A stretch of 64,000 nt of DNA, from the NCBI RefSeq assembly GCF_002631185.1, contig NZ_PDNU01000034.1, positions 21,913 to 85,912 on the forward strand, read 5' to 3'. Of this stretch, positions 1-8,784 are shown in pieces. The notes beneath the pieces were generated by a model. That model had not been told where the DNA came from and ran no database searches. It saw only the letters and a program-made list of their open reading frames with translations. The stretch is from Teichococcus rhizosphaerae. Lineage in GTDB: Bacteria > Pseudomonadota > Alphaproteobacteria > Acetobacterales > Acetobacteraceae. The first letter of the stretch is position 1. Every line of letters starts with the position of its first letter. A program made the translations under genes and the position numbers.

Positions 1-233
1 TGCTGGCGACCGGCCATTCCGCCGCCGCGGCGCTGGCGCGGCTGAAGCAGGCGGGGGCGGAGCAGCTCCGCTTCGCCTGCCTGCTGGCGGCGCCGCAGGG
101 CGTCGATGTGGTGACCGGCGCGCATCCGGATGTTCCGGTCTTCACCTGCTCCATCGACCGCGAGCTGGACGAGCATGCCTATATCCGCCCCGGACTGGGC
201 GATGCGGGCGACAGGCTCTATGGCACGAAGTGA
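1..233 (+). CDS. upp: Uracil phosphoribosyltransferase, C-terminal part
   Basis: Only the last 76 residues lie in the window, read in frame from base 3. Upp makes UMP from uracil and PRPP in the cytosol (pyrimidine salvage). Visible family features are the start of the PRPP-binding loop (LATGHSA), the AAPQGVDVV segment that follows it, HPDV, and the C-terminal uracil-binding signature [16 protein letters not shown]. The C-terminus is normal, so the gene looks intact at this end. It is followed by an AT-richer gap and is probably not cotranscribed with rfbC. Confidence 0.93.
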   Translation, partial: LATGHSAAAALARLKQAGAEQLRFACLLAAPQGVDVVTGAHPDVPVFTCSIDRELDEHAYIRPGLGDAGDRLYGTK

Positions 234-365
234 GGCCGCCATGGCCCTTCTTCCGAGAAAGAAGAACCAAGAAATTGTAGCTGTGTGCTTCAAGCATTCT
301 TCTGCCAGCAAAAATCAGGAATATTGATGTTTGCGCGAGCAGTATCGGAGAGGAATGCAATCGGA

Positions 366-393
366 TTGCGGGCATGGGTTTTTGATCTATAAA
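366..393 (+). promoter_or_regulatory. Candidate sigma-70 promoter for rfbC
   Basis: TTGCGG at 366-371 and TATAAA at 388-393 are separated by 16 bases, within a gap (234-429) that is clearly AT-richer than its surroundings. The -10 lies about 37 bases before the rfbC start. The -35 match is only partial, so this is a sequence-based guess. Confidence 0.4.
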
Positions 394-429
394 TTCCACC
401 ATCAATTGCCCACCTCGCGACGGAAACAC

Positions 430-1017
430 ATGATGCCAGCCAACCCGGTCCAGGTCATCCGCCCCAAGCGCTTCGGCGATTCGCGGGGATGGTTCTCCGA
501 GACCTGGAGCAAGGAGCGCTTCGCGGCGCTCGGGCTGGAGCTGGAATTCGTGCAGGACAACCATTCCCTGTCCGGCCAGGTCGGCACATTGCGCGGCCTG
601 CACTTCCAGACCCCGCCCTTCGCGCAGGACAAGCTCGTGCGCTGCCTCCGGGGCAGCATCTTCGACGTGGCCGTGGATATCCGGAAGGGCTCGCCCACCT
701 ATGGGCGCTGGGTCGGCCGTACCCTCTCGGCCGAGAATGGCGAGCAGCTCCTGGTGCCCATCGGCTTCGCGCACGGCTTCATGACCCTGGAGCCGGATAC
801 CGAGGTGGCCTACAAGACCTCCAATTACTACGCCCGGGACTGCGATGGCGGGCTGATGTGGAACGACCCGGACATCGCCGTCGAATGGCCGGCGGAAGGC
901 GCGGCTCCCGTCCTGTCGGACAAGGACCGGAAGCAGCCCCTCCTGCGCGAGTTCGACAGCCCCTTCGCCTATGACGGCCGTCCCCTGCTTGCGCTGGAGG
1001 AGGTTCTGGTCCCCTGA
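430..1017 (+). CDS. rfbC: dTDP-4-dehydrorhamnose 3,5-epimerase
   Basis: RmlC converts dTDP-4-keto-6-deoxyglucose to dTDP-4-keto-rhamnose, the third step of dTDP-L-rhamnose synthesis for surface polysaccharide. The 195-residue product has the cupin signature: FVQDNHSLS, the LRGLHFQ motif with the catalytic histidine, [24 protein letters not shown] segment and the [15 protein letters not shown] loop. The ATG at 430 (an adjacent ATG lies at 433) is preferred over an upstream in-frame ATG at 331, because the family begins with exactly this [14 protein letters not shown] segment. rfbA follows 70 bases downstream. Confidence 0.94.
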   Translation: MMPANPVQVIRPKRFGDSRGWFSETWSKERFAALGLELEFVQDNHSLSGQVGTLRGLHFQTPPFAQDKLVRCLRGSIFDVAVDIRKGSPTYGRWVGRTLSAENGEQLLVPIGFAHGFMTLEPDTEVAYKTSNYYARDCDGGLMWNDPDIAVEWPAEGAAPVLSDKDRKQPLLREFDSPFAYDGRPLLALEEVLVP

Positions 1018-1087
1018 AGGCCGGAACCGGCGCAGCCCGCGCCGGCCGGTCCGGTCCCCTCAGCGTTCAAAGGAATCTCGACAGGCT

Positions 1088-1960
1088 ATGAAAGGTATCG
1101 TGCTCGCCGGAGGCTCCGGCACGCGGCTTCACCCGGCCACCCTGGCGGTGAACAAGCAGCTCCTGCCGGTCTACGACAAGCCGATGGTCTACTACCCGAT
1201 CTCCGTGCTGATGCTGGCCGGGATCCGGGAGATCCTGATCATCTCCTCGCCCGACTTCATCGATATGTACAAGCGCCTGCTGGGCGATGGCAGCCAGTAC
1301 GGCGTGTCCTTCAGCTATGTGGTGCAGGAGAAGCCGGAGGGGCTGGCGCAGGCCTTTCTGCTGGGCCGCGACTTCATCGGCCAGGATCCCGTCGCGCTGG
1401 TCCTTGGCGACAACATCTTCTACGGCGCCAACCTTTCCGCCATGGTGCGGCAGGCCGCGCAGCGGACGGAGGGCGCCACGGTCTTCGCCTATTACGTCGA
1501 TGACCCGCAGCGCTATGGCGTGGTCGATTTCGACGAGGCGGGCCGCGCCCTTTCCATCGAGGAGAAGCCGGCCCAGCCGAAGTCCAACTGGGCCGTCACC
1601 GGCCTTTACTTCTACGACAACGCCGTCATCGACATCGCCGCCTCCATCAAGCCCTCGCCGCGCGGGGAGCTGGAGATCACGGATGTCAACCAGCGCTACC
1701 TGGAAGAGGGCAGGCTGCAGGTGGAGCGCATGGGCCGGGGCTATGCCTGGCTCGACACCGGCACCCATGACTCCCTGCTCGATGCCGGCGAATTCGTCCG
1801 CGCCATCCAGCAGCGCCAGGGCCTGCCGATCGCCTGCCTCGAGGAAGTGGCCTTCCTGAACGGCTTCATCGGCCTGGAGCAGCTGGAGGCGCGGGGCCAG
1901 CTCTTTGCCAAGACGGCCTATGGCCAGCACCTGCTGCGCCTAGCCCGGATGCATCGCTGA
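1088..1960 (+). CDS. rfbA: Glucose-1-phosphate thymidylyltransferase
   Basis: RmlA makes dTDP-glucose from dTTP and glucose 1-phosphate, the first step of dTDP-rhamnose synthesis. The 290 residues match the family length. The nucleotide-binding signature [16 protein letters not shown] is at residues 3-18, followed by [17 protein letters not shown], the LGDNIFYG metal-binding segment, the [15 protein letters not shown] segments and the [13 protein letters not shown] motif. The start ATG at 1088 places the glycine loop at the usual distance from the N-terminus; the longer in-frame extension is not family-like. It forms a pair with rfbC. rfbB and rfbD do not follow. Confidence 0.95.
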   Translation: MKGIVLAGGSGTRLHPATLAVNKQLLPVYDKPMVYYPISVLMLAGIREILIISSPDFIDMYKRLLGDGSQYGVSFSYVVQEKPEGLAQAFLLGRDFIGQDPVALVLGDNIFYGANLSAMVRQAAQRTEGATVFAYYVDDPQRYGVVDFDEAGRALSIEEKPAQPKSNWAVTGLYFYDNAVIDIAASIKPSPRGELEITDVNQRYLEEGRLQVERMGRGYAWLDTGTHDSLLDAGEFVRAIQQRQGLPIACLEEVAFLNGFIGLEQLEARGQLFAKTAYGQHLLRLARMHR

Positions 1961-1988
1961 GCCAGGGCCGGCACCGCCGCCAGGCGCG

Positions 1989-2594
1989 TCAGCGCCGCCC
2001 TGGGCGGGAGGGCGCCGTGGAGGGGGAGGGGCGCGGAAGGGCGGCGCGGGCGGAGGGAAGCGGCGCCGCCTGCATCGCCAGCACGACGCGCTGCCGGTAG
2101 GCCCCGCCGCGCTCGGCCTGGGATGAGTGGTAATGCGCCACGGCCTGCATCCAGCTTCCCCGCCGCGCCTTCAGCTGGCGCAGGAACCGGGCCGCGTAGC
2201 GGGCATTGGCCTCGGGGGAGAAGGCTTCCTCGAGCGAGGTGAAGGCCTGCGGATGGTGATGCAGGTTGATCTGCAGGCAGCCCACATCGATCAGCCGCAC
2301 GCCGTCCGCCTGCAGCCGGCGCACCTGGCGCAGCGCCTCGGCGCGGGTTGCGAAGCCATAGGCCTTGCCGCGCGCGTTGATGGTCCAGGGCCAGGGCTCG
2401 GCATCGCCCTGCGCGCCGTGCCGCCCGCTCTCGACGCGGCCCATAGCGGCCAGCAGGCCACGCGGCAGTTTCTCCGCGCGCTCGGCGGAGCGGATGGCGG
2501 CCAGGCAGCCCCCCGGCTCAGCCGCGGCCGCAGGAGGGCGCGCGAGCGCCAGCAGGATGGGAAGCAGGACGCGAAAGGCCGGCATGATGTTCAT
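1989..2594 (-). CDS. Small soluble lytic transglycosylase (SLT domain), secreted
   Basis: A 201-residue protein with a signal peptide (hydrophobic MPAFRVLLPILLALA then AAAAEP) and one SLT domain: GLLAAMGRVESG carries the catalytic glutamate, followed by DVGCLQINLHHHP (the GxxQI-type motif), ANARYAARFL and AVAHYHS. Such enzymes cut the MurNAc-GlcNAc bond of peptidoglycan in the periplasm, often to let envelope machines through. Start ATG 2594 (second ATG at 2585) is chosen because the frame upstream would run antisense through the next gene. It is convergent with rfbA. Its proline/serine-rich tail (from about residue 180) is low complexity. Confidence 0.85.
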   Translation of the reverse strand: MNIMPAFRVLLPILLALARPPAAAAEPGGCLAAIRSAERAEKLPRGLLAAMGRVESGRHGAQGDAEPWPWTINARGKAYGFATRAEALRQVRRLQADGVRLIDVGCLQINLHHHPQAFTSLEEAFSPEANARYAARFLRQLKARRGSWMQAVAHYHSSQAERGGAYRQRVVLAMQAAPLPSARAALPRPSPSTAPSRPGRR

Positions 2595-2796
2595 GCGCCG
2601 ATGAGGCACAGCCCGCCTTAATTTTTCGCATATCGCCTCCATCGGAGCGCAATGCGCCTGCCGCCAAGGGCCGGAGGGCGGGCCCGCTCTGCGGGCCTGG
2701 AGATTTTCCCGCTTCTCGCTCAACGAAAGCGGGCTTCGCTCGTTCTTTTCCCAGACGGCAGCACATGCCGTGACAAACAAGAACGGGAGAGATCGC

Positions 2797-3231
2797 ATGT
2801 GGTCGAAAAGCACGGCGCTGGCCCTCGCGGTCGCCCTGGTGGCGGCGCCGGTCGCGATGGCGCAGCAGGGCACCGTCGGCTCGCCCGGAAACCCCGGCGG
2901 CGGGGGCACCACCATGGGGCAGGGCACCCCGGGCACCAACACCGCGCCTGGCCGCGTCGCGCCGCCCGGTGAGGCGCCCCGCACGGATGGCGCCGCCGCT
3001 CCGGGCACCAACAACCCGCCCACCACCACCACCCCCGCCGAAGGGGCCAACAGCTTCACGGAAGGCCAGGCGCGCAGCCGCATCGAGGCGGCGGGCTACA
3101 CCGACGTGCAGGGCCTGCAGAAGGACGACAGGGGCGTCTGGCGCGGCCGGGCGATGCGCAACGGCCAGCCGGCCGAGGTCGGCCTCGACTTCCAGGGCAA
3201 TGTGGTGACCGGCGGCGGCACGGCGCGCTGA
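2797..3231 (+). CDS. Small secreted protein, Gly/Pro/Thr-rich with PepSY-like C-terminal domain
   Basis: 144 residues starting at ATG 2797, preceded by GGGAGA seven bases upstream; an in-frame GTG at 2770 lacks such a site. A signal peptide (residues 1-25, cut after AMA-Q) is followed by about 65 residues of repeated GTP/GTN/PG-type low-complexity sequence and then a folded segment of roughly 55 residues (FTEGQARSRIEAAGYTDVQG... GVWRGRAMRNGQPAEVGLD) that resembles single PepSY-type beta/alpha modules. Exported; function unknown. It overlaps the far upstream antisense frame of the transglycosylase but not that gene itself. Confidence 0.75.
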   Translation: MWSKSTALALAVALVAAPVAMAQQGTVGSPGNPGGGGTTMGQGTPGTNTAPGRVAPPGEAPRTDGAAAPGTNNPPTTTTPAEGANSFTEGQARSRIEAAGYTDVQGLQKDDRGVWRGRAMRNGQPAEVGLDFQGNVVTGGGTAR

Positions 3232-3298
3232 GCGCGGGCCGCCTCCGGCCCAGCACCGGCACCTGGTGCCAGAACCCAGCACAAGAAGAGGAAACAAC

Positions 3299-3961
3299 AT
3301 GGCCAGCAGGACCATCACCCGGCTTTTCGACACGCGCGAGCACGCCCTGGCGGCCCTGCGCGACCTCGAGGCGGCCGGCTTCTCGCATGACGACATCGGC
3401 ATCGTCGCGAACGATGCCGGCCGCGACACCACCCCCGCGACCGACCCCGCGACGGCGCGGCACTCCGAGGAGCACACCAAGTCCGGCGCCGGCATCGGCG
3501 CCACGCTTGGCACGGTGGTCGGCGGCGGCGCCGGCCTGGCGGCGGGCCTCGGCGCCCTGGCCATTCCGGGCATCGGCCCGGTGGTCGCGGCGGGTGCGCT
3601 GGTGGCGGCGCTGACCGGCGCGGGCGCCGGCGCGGCGGCGGGCGGCCTGCTGGGCAGCCTGACCGGCGCCGGCGTGAGCGAGGCGGAAGCGCCGGTCTAT
3701 GCGGAAAGCGTCCGCCGGGGCGGCAGCATGGTGACGGTGCGGACCGACGACACGCGCGCCGTGGAGGCCGAGACCATCCTCGACCGCCACAGCCCCGTGG
3801 ACCTGAAGAAGCGCGAGGCGGATTACCGCGCCGGCGGCTGGACGGGCTATGACCCCGATGCCCCGGTCACCGACATCCCCGGCACGCCGTCCAGCCGGCA
3901 TGTGGGCGGCACGGCGATGCCGGGCCCTTCCGGCACCGACCCGGCCGACCGCCGCATCTGA
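3299..3961 (+). CDS. General stress protein 17M-like protein with glycine-rich hairpin
   Basis: 220 residues, start ATG 3299 with AAGAGGAAA just upstream. Residues 1-40 (ITRLFDTREHALAALRDLEAAGFSHDDIGIVAND) match the general-stress-17M (YflT-type) fold. Residues about 62-125 form a very glycine/alanine-rich pair of helices, such as are often seen in proteins that insert in or lie on membranes. The second half of the fold (GVSEAEAPVYAESVRRGGSMVTVRTDD) follows, then a tail in which AEAETILDRHSPVDL and YDPDAP are recognisable. Usually stress-induced; exact role unknown. It stands alone with its own terminator-like hairpin downstream. Confidence 0.8.
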   Translation: MASRTITRLFDTREHALAALRDLEAAGFSHDDIGIVANDAGRDTTPATDPATARHSEEHTKSGAGIGATLGTVVGGGAGLAAGLGALAIPGIGPVVAAGALVAALTGAGAGAAAGGLLGSLTGAGVSEAEAPVYAESVRRGGSMVTVRTDDTRAVEAETILDRHSPVDLKKREADYRAGGWTGYDPDAPVTDIPGTPSSRHVGGTAMPGPSGTDPADRRI

Positions 3962-3982
3962 GGCGGCCCGCACAACCGGCCC

Positions 3983-4014
3983 GGCCCGGGGGGAGCACCT
4001 TCCTCCGGGCCTTT
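3983..4014. terminator. Probable terminator between convergent genes
   Basis: GGCCCGG (3983-3989) pairs with CCGGGCC (4005-4011), with additional GGAG/CTCC pairing inside the loop, followed by TTT on the plus strand. It sits in the 54-base gap between the stress protein and the end of hemH. The T run is short, so strength is uncertain. Confidence 0.5.
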
Positions 4015-4015
4015 C

Positions 4016-5059
4016 CTATGCCGGCAGCCACCCCGACAGTTCCTGCTCCACCAGGGCGCGCAGCAGGTCGATGGCATCCTGGCCGTCGTTCAGGCAGGGG
4101 ATGAGGGTGAACGCCTCGCCGCCCGCCGCCAGGAACTCCTCCCGCAGCTCGTGGCCGATCTCGTCCAGCGTCTCGATGCAGTCGGCGAGGAAGCCGGGCG
4201 TGATGACCGCCACGCGCCGGATGCCGCGCTCCGGCAGGGCGGTCACGCGCTCATCCGTGTAGGGCTCCAGCCAGGGCTCGCGCCCGAAGCGGGACTGGAA
4301 GGTGACGGGGAACTCGCGCGCTGAAAGCCCAAGGCGCCGGCGCAGCGCCTGCATGGTCCTGTTGCACTCGGCCGGATAGGGATCGCCCGCCTTGACGTAG
4401 CGGCGCGGCAGCCCGTGGAAGGAGGCGACAAGCCTTTGCGGCGGCCGCTCCAGCCCGGCCAGTGTGGCGCGGATGGAGCGCGCCAGACCCTCGATGTAGA
4501 GCGGATGGTCGGGGAAGGAGGGCGCGATGCGGATGGCCGGCTGCCGGCGCATGCGCATCAGCGCGCGGAACACGGCGTCGTTCACCGTGGCGGTGGTGGT
4601 GGCGCTGTATTGCGGGTAGAGCGGCAGCACCAGGATACGGTCGCAGCCCGCCGCCTGCAGCGCCTCCAGCTTGCTGGCGATGGAGGGGCGGCCATAGCGC
4701 ATCGCCCAGTCGATGCGCGGCCCGTCCGGCGGCAGGGCCTGGCGCAGCCGGTCGGCCTGGGCGCGGGTGTAGGTGCGCAGCGGCGATTCATCGGCCGCCT
4801 CGTTCCAGATGCGCCGGTAGGCGGCGCCGCTGCGGAAGGGCCGCGTGGTCAGGATCACCCCCTGCAGCAGCGGCTGCCACAGCCAGGGGTTCACCTCGAT
4901 CACGCGCCGGTCGGACAGGAACTCGGAAAGGTAGCGGCGCACATCGCCATAGCGGGTGGAATCCGGCGTGCCGAGATTGACCAGCAGCACGCCGACCTGC
5001 CCGGCGGCCTGCGAGCGCCCGGGAAAGGCCGGCCGGACGATGCGGGAATGGTGCGTCAT
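4016..5059 (-). CDS. hemH: Ferrochelatase
   Basis: HemH inserts Fe2+ into protoporphyrin IX, the last step of heme synthesis, at the inner face of the membrane. 347 residues: GVLLVNLGTPD near residue 23, YPQYSATTTATV, LVASFHGLPRRYV with the metal/porphyrin histidine, FQSRFGREPWLEPYTD, and PGFLADCIETLDEIGHELRE with the conserved glutamate of the active site. The start overlaps the hemC stop in an ATGA, so translation is probably coupled. It is unusual only in sitting next to hemC, which places an early and the final heme step in one transcript. Confidence 0.95.
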   Translation of the reverse strand: MTHHSRIVRPAFPGRSQAAGQVGVLLVNLGTPDSTRYGDVRRYLSEFLSDRRVIEVNPWLWQPLLQGVILTTRPFRSGAAYRRIWNEAADESPLRTYTRAQADRLRQALPPDGPRIDWAMRYGRPSIASKLEALQAAGCDRILVLPLYPQYSATTTATVNDAVFRALMRMRRQPAIRIAPSFPDHPLYIEGLARSIRATLAGLERPPQRLVASFHGLPRRYVKAGDPYPAECNRTMQALRRRLGLSAREFPVTFQSRFGREPWLEPYTDERVTALPERGIRRVAVITPGFLADCIETLDEIGHELREEFLAAGGEAFTLIPCLNDGQDAIDLLRALVEQELSGWLPA

Positions 5060-6078
5060 GCGAAGAGATCCGCGGGGCTGTCCGCCCGCAGGGAGGCGCC
5101 GAGCGCCGCGCCCAGCCGCACCGCCTCGGCCGGGGCGCCGCGCAGCGCGCGCCGCAGCAGGAAGGAGCCATCCTCGCGCGCCACCAGCGCCTCCAGATGC
5201 AGCCTGCCGTCCGGGCCGAGGGTGGCATGGGCGCCGATGGGCGTGCGGCAGGAGCCGTCCAGCGCCGCCAGCACCGCGCGCTCGGCCCGGGCGGCGAGAT
5301 GGGTGGGCGCGTGGTCGATGCCGGCCAGCCGCGCGCGGGTGGCGCCGTCGCCAGCGCGGGCGGTGACGGCGATGATGCCCTGGCCGGCGGCCGGCAGCAT
5401 CTCCTCCGTCGAGAGCGGGCAGGCGGCGCGGGCCCCGAGGCCGAGCCGCTCCAGGCCGGCCATGGCCAGCACCGTGGCGGCGTGGTCGCCCTCCTCCAGC
5501 CGGCGCAGCCGCGTCTGCACATTGCCGCGCAGCAGGCCGAAGCGAAGGTCGGGGCGCAGGTGCCGCAGCTGCGCCATGCGCCGGGCCGAGGCGGTGCCGA
5601 TGCGCGCGCCCGCCGGCAGTCCGGGCAGCGGCCCGCGCCGCTCCTCGGGCGGGCAGCCGGGGGCGAGCACCAGCGCATCCCGCGCATCGGCGCGCGGCAG
5701 CACGGCGGCGATGACGAGGCCCGGCGGCAGCTCCGTTTCCAGGTCCTTCAGGCTGTGCACGGCGAGGTCGATCCGCCCATCCAGCAGCGCCTCGTGGATC
5801 TCCTTGGCGAACAGCCCCTTGCCGCCGAGATCGGCCAGCCGGCGCCGCTGCTCGGCATCGCCGCTGGTCTGCAGCGGCACGGGCTCCGCCTCGCCCGGCT
5901 GCGGCCCACCGGGCGCGGCGCGGAGGGCGTCCAGCACGCGCCGCGTCTGCGCCAGGGCGAGCGGCGAGGCGCGGGTGCCGGCGCGCAGCAGGGCGGCGCG
6001 GGGCCGCGGGGCGAGCCGCGGAGAGGGGAGGGCGGAGGGGCGCGCCAGCGCCGGAGCGGCCTGAAAGGCAGCGGACAT
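5056..6078 (-). CDS. hemC: Porphobilinogen deaminase (hydroxymethylbilane synthase)
   Basis: HemC polymerises four porphobilinogens to hydroxymethylbilane. 340 residues, with a proline/alanine-rich N-terminal extension of about 30 residues before the usual start LRAGTRASPLALAQT. Motifs: GGKGLFAKEI, DLAVHSLKDLE, ARIGTASARRMAQL, RGNVQTRL, AAGQGIIAVTAR, and DGSCRTPIGAHA with C277, the cysteine that carries the dipyrromethane cofactor. No other ATG lies between 6078 and the conserved start, so the extension may be real or a GTG/TTG start may be used. Followed directly by hemH (4-base overlap). Confidence 0.94.
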   Translation of the reverse strand: MSAAFQAAPALARPSALPSPRLAPRPRAALLRAGTRASPLALAQTRRVLDALRAAPGGPQPGEAEPVPLQTSGDAEQRRRLADLGGKGLFAKEIHEALLDGRIDLAVHSLKDLETELPPGLVIAAVLPRADARDALVLAPGCPPEERRGPLPGLPAGARIGTASARRMAQLRHLRPDLRFGLLRGNVQTRLRRLEEGDHAATVLAMAGLERLGLGARAACPLSTEEMLPAAGQGIIAVTARAGDGATRARLAGIDHAPTHLAARAERAVLAALDGSCRTPIGAHATLGPDGRLHLEALVAREDGSFLLRRALRGAPAEAVRLGAALGASLRADSPADLFA

Positions 6079-6106
6079 CGGCAGGAATCCAGCAGCAGGG
6101 GGAGAA

Positions 6107-6138
6107 GGGCCGGCCCGCTCCGGGGAGCGGACCGGCCC
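6107..6138. repeat. Large GC-rich hairpin upstream of hemC
   Basis: GGGCCGG (6107-6113) / CCGGCCC (6132-6138) enclose CCGCTCC (6115-6121) / GGAGCGG (6124-6130), with one mismatch and a GG loop: 14 paired positions. It lies 30-60 bases before the hemC start on the same transcript and could be part of a terminator region after katA or a leader structure for hemC. Confidence 0.55.
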
Positions 6139-6141
6139 AGG

Positions 6142-6182
6142 CCCATGGCGGGTGGCGGGGGATAAGCGCCGCCCGCCATGGG
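6142..6182. terminator. Second large hairpin downstream of katA
   Basis: CCCATGGCGGG (6142-6152) pairs with CCCGCCATGGG (6172-6182), extended inward by GGCG/CGCC through one G-T pair: about 16 bp with a 9-base loop. It lies 50 bases after the katA stop. There is no T run, so a Rho-independent role is doubtful; it may protect the 3' end of the katA mRNA. Confidence 0.5.
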
Positions 6183-6234
6183 AAGGGCGGGAGGGGCCTT
6201 GCGGGATTGGCCCCTGCCGAGTCCGGCGTGCCGC

Positions 6235-7740
6235 TTACTCGGCGGCCTGGCTGCCCACATCGGCCGCCGTGGTCGGCGCCGAGGCGGGGGCGGTGTGGAC
6301 CCGCGCGATCGCCGCCGCCACGCCATCGGCATAGGCCGGGTCGGCACGGCGGAAATGCTCGAGCTGCCGCTCGACGATGAAGCGCGGCACGCCCTGCATG
6401 GCGCCGGCGATGTTCTCGAAGAGCTGGCGCTGCTGGTCCGGCGTCATCAGCCGGAACAGGTTGCCGGGCTGGGTGTAGTCGTCATTGCCTTCGCGGTGGC
6501 TGTAGTGGTCCGCGTCGCCATGGATGCGCAGCGGCGGCTCCTTGGCGGAGGGTGCCTCGGCGGGGCCGCCGAAGGAGTTGGGCTCGTAGTAATGGTCGGT
6601 GCCGCGCGGCGCGTCGAAGCGCATGGCGCCGTCGGCGTGGTAGGTGTTCACCTGCGACTTCGGCTTGTTCACCGGCAGCATCTCGTAATGCGTGCCGACG
6701 CGGTAGCGGTGCGCGTCGGCATAGGCGAAGAGGCGGCCCTGCAGCATCTTGTCCGGCGAGAAGCCGATGCCGGGGACGATGTTGGAGGGCGAGAAGGAGG
6801 CCTGCTCAATCTCCGCGAAGTAGTGCGCGGCGTTGCGGTTCAGCTCCATCACGCCGACCTCGATCAGCGGGTAGTCGGCATGCGGCCAGACCTTGGTGAT
6901 GTCGAACGGGTTGTAGGGCGTCCGCTCCGCATCGGCCTCGGGCATGATCTGCACGCACATGCGCCAGCGCGGGTGCTCGCCGCGCTCGATGGCCTCATAG
7001 AGGTCGCGCTGGGCGCTCTCGCGGTCCTCGGCGATGATCTCGTTGGCCTCGCGGTTGGTCCAGTTGCGGATGCCCTGCATGGACTTGAAGTGGAACTTCA
7101 CCCAGTAGCGCTCGCCCGCGTCGTTCCACAGCGAGAAGGTGTGGCTGCCATAGCCGTTCATGAAGCGGTAGCCCTGCGGCAGGCCGCGGTCGCTGAACAG
7201 GATGGTGATCTGGTGCAGGCTCTCGGGCGAGAGCGACCAGAAGTCCCACATGGCGGTGGGGGAGCGCAGGTTGGTGGCGGGATGGCGCTTCTGGGTGCGG
7301 ATGAAGTCCGGGAACTTCAGCGGGTCGCGCACGAAGAAGACGGGCGTGTTGTTGCCCACCAGGTCCCAGTTGCCTTCCTCGGTGTAGAACTTGAGGGCGA
7401 AGCCGCGCACGTCGCGCTCGGCATCGGCCGCGCCGCGCTCGCCGGCCACGGTGGAGAAGCGCAGCAGCAGCTCGGTCTGGCTGCCGGGGCGGAACACCTT
7501 GGCCCTGGTGTACTTCGTGATGTCGCCGGTGATGGTCAGCGTGCCATAGGCGCCCGAGCCCTTGGCGTGCACCACCCGCTCGGGGATGCGCTCGCGGTTC
7601 TGGTGCGCCAGCTTCTCGATCAGCTGGTAGTCCTGGAGCAGCAGCGGGCCGCGCGGCCCGGCGGAGATGCTGTTCTGGTTGTCGGCGACGGGGGCGCCGG
7701 CGGTGGTGGTCAGAACGGGACGTTGCATCGGCTCGGACAT
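6235..7740 (-). CDS. katA: Catalase, clade 3 (heme-dependent)
   Basis: Destroys hydrogen peroxide in the cytosol. 501 residues, the size of small-subunit catalases. Active-site His58 lies in [10 protein letters not shown], Asn131 in [11 protein letters not shown], and the heme-ligand Tyr340 in [17 protein letters not shown] at 7749-7753 is well placed for ATG 7740. Divergent from oxyR with 110 bases between, which carry candidate OxyR sites, so peroxide induction is likely. hemC-hemH follow on the same strand after two hairpins, which could couple heme supply to catalase demand. Confidence 0.97.
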   Translation of the reverse strand: MSEPMQRPVLTTTAGAPVADNQNSISAGPRGPLLLQDYQLIEKLAHQNRERIPERVVHAKGSGAYGTLTITGDITKYTRAKVFRPGSQTELLLRFSTVAGERGAADAERDVRGFALKFYTEEGNWDLVGNNTPVFFVRDPLKFPDFIRTQKRHPATNLRSPTAMWDFWSLSPESLHQITILFSDRGLPQGYRFMNGYGSHTFSLWNDAGERYWVKFHFKSMQGIRNWTNREANEIIAEDRESAQRDLYEAIERGEHPRWRMCVQIMPEADAERTPYNPFDITKVWPHADYPLIEVGVMELNRNAAHYFAEIEQASFSPSNIVPGIGFSPDKMLQGRLFAYADAHRYRVGTHYEMLPVNKPKSQVNTYHADGAMRFDAPRGTDHYYEPNSFGGPAEAPSAKEPPLRIHGDADHYSHREGNDDYTQPGNLFRLMTPDQQRQLFENIAGAMQGVPRFIVERQLEHFRRADPAYADGVAAAIARVHTAPASAPTTAADVGSQAAE

Positions 7741-7790
7741 TCCGGAAGCTCCTCTTGGCAGGGCAGGCCATGGTCTAGCTGAAGGGGATT

Positions 7791-7838
7791 GATCGGTTAA
7801 ATCGATCTTCTATGTTGGAGGGATAGGCATTTCCTAAC
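7791..7838. promoter_or_regulatory. Two candidate OxyR-binding dyads between katA and oxyR
   Basis: GATCG-N7-CGATC at 7791-7807 is a perfect dyad, and GATAG-N7-CTAAC at 7822-7838 repeats the same geometry with one mismatch. The centres are 31 bp apart, about three helical turns. ATAG-N7-CTAT is the known OxyR half-operator; the second dyad matches it in 7 of 8 positions. The location between oxyR and katA is the classical one. Confidence 0.65.
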
Positions 7839-7850
7839 GGAGTCTCCGCC

Positions 7851-8777
7851 ATGCCTCCCAGCACCATGGCCGGCCTTTCGCTGCGGGACCTGGAATACGC
7901 GGTCACCGTGGCCGAGCTGCGCCATTTCGGCCGCGCGGCCGAACGCTGCCATGTCAGCCAGCCCACCCTCAGCGAGCAGATCCGCAAGCTGGAGGCGCTG
8001 CTGGGCGTCGCGGTGTTCGAGCGGCTGCCGCGCCGGGTGGAGGTGACGCCGCAGGGCGCGCCGCTGATCGAGCGGGCGCGGGCCATCCTGCGCGAGGCGC
8101 GCGGCCTGCTGGACCTGGCGCAGCAGCAGGCGGAGCCGATGACGGGGCGGCTGCGCATCGGCGTCATCGCCACGCTCGGCCCCTACTACCTGCCGGCCCT
8201 GCTGCGGGATGTGCGGGCACGCTTCCCGCAGCTTGTGCTGCGGTTGCAGGAGGGCCGCACCTCCGCCCTGGTGGAGGCGCTGGAGCAGGGAGAGCTGGAC
8301 GCGGCCCTGATCGCGCTGCCGGCCGCCTCCACGGCGCTGGAAAGCGCGGAGCTGTTCTTCGAGCCCTTCCTGCTGGCCTGCCCGCAGGGCCATCCCCTGC
8401 AGGAACAGCGGCAGGTCTCGCTGGGCGCGCTGCAATCGAGCGAGCTTCTGCTGCTGGAGGAAGGGCACTGCCTGCGCGACCAGGCGCTTTCCCTTTGCCC
8501 GCTGCCGCGCGGCGAGCGGGAGGAGCGCTTCGCCAGCAGCCTGGAGATGCTGCGGCACATGATCGCGGCCGGCGAGGGCTTCTCGCTGCTCCCGCAGCTT
8601 GCGGTGCAGGGCCGCACCGACCTTGGCGGGCTGATCAGCCTGCGCCGGCTGGAGGAGCCGGAGGTGGGGCGGCGGATCGGGCTGGTCTGGCGCGGCACCG
8701 ACCCGCGCCGGGAGAATTTCTGTGCCCTCGCCGCCTTTCTGCGCCAGATGTCCCCGGTCAACCGGGCGGAGGGCTGA
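7851..8777 (+). CDS. oxyR: LysR-type peroxide sensor and activator OxyR
   Basis: 308 residues. N-terminal winged helix (LSLRDLEYAVTVAELRHFGRAAERCHVSQPTLSEQIRKLE) and a LysR effector domain. The redox pair is visible: C207 in EEGHCLRDQ and C216 in ALSLCPL, nine residues apart as in Escherichia coli OxyR (Cys199/Cys208), which separates it from other LysR regulators. Start ATG 7851 has CGGAG eight bases upstream; an ATG at 7866 is the alternative. Probably activates katA and represses itself from the shared gap. Its stop lies 7 bases from the convergent gene's stop. Confidence 0.95.
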   Translation: MPPSTMAGLSLRDLEYAVTVAELRHFGRAAERCHVSQPTLSEQIRKLEALLGVAVFERLPRRVEVTPQGAPLIERARAILREARGLLDLAQQQAEPMTGRLRIGVIATLGPYYLPALLRDVRARFPQLVLRLQEGRTSALVEALEQGELDAALIALPAASTALESAELFFEPFLLACPQGHPLQEQRQVSLGALQSSELLLLEEGHCLRDQALSLCPLPRGEREERFASSLEMLRHMIAAGEGFSLLPQLAVQGRTDLGGLISLRRLEEPEVGRRIGLVWRGTDPRRENFCALAAFLRQMSPVNRAEG

Positions 8778-8784
8778 AGGCTCC

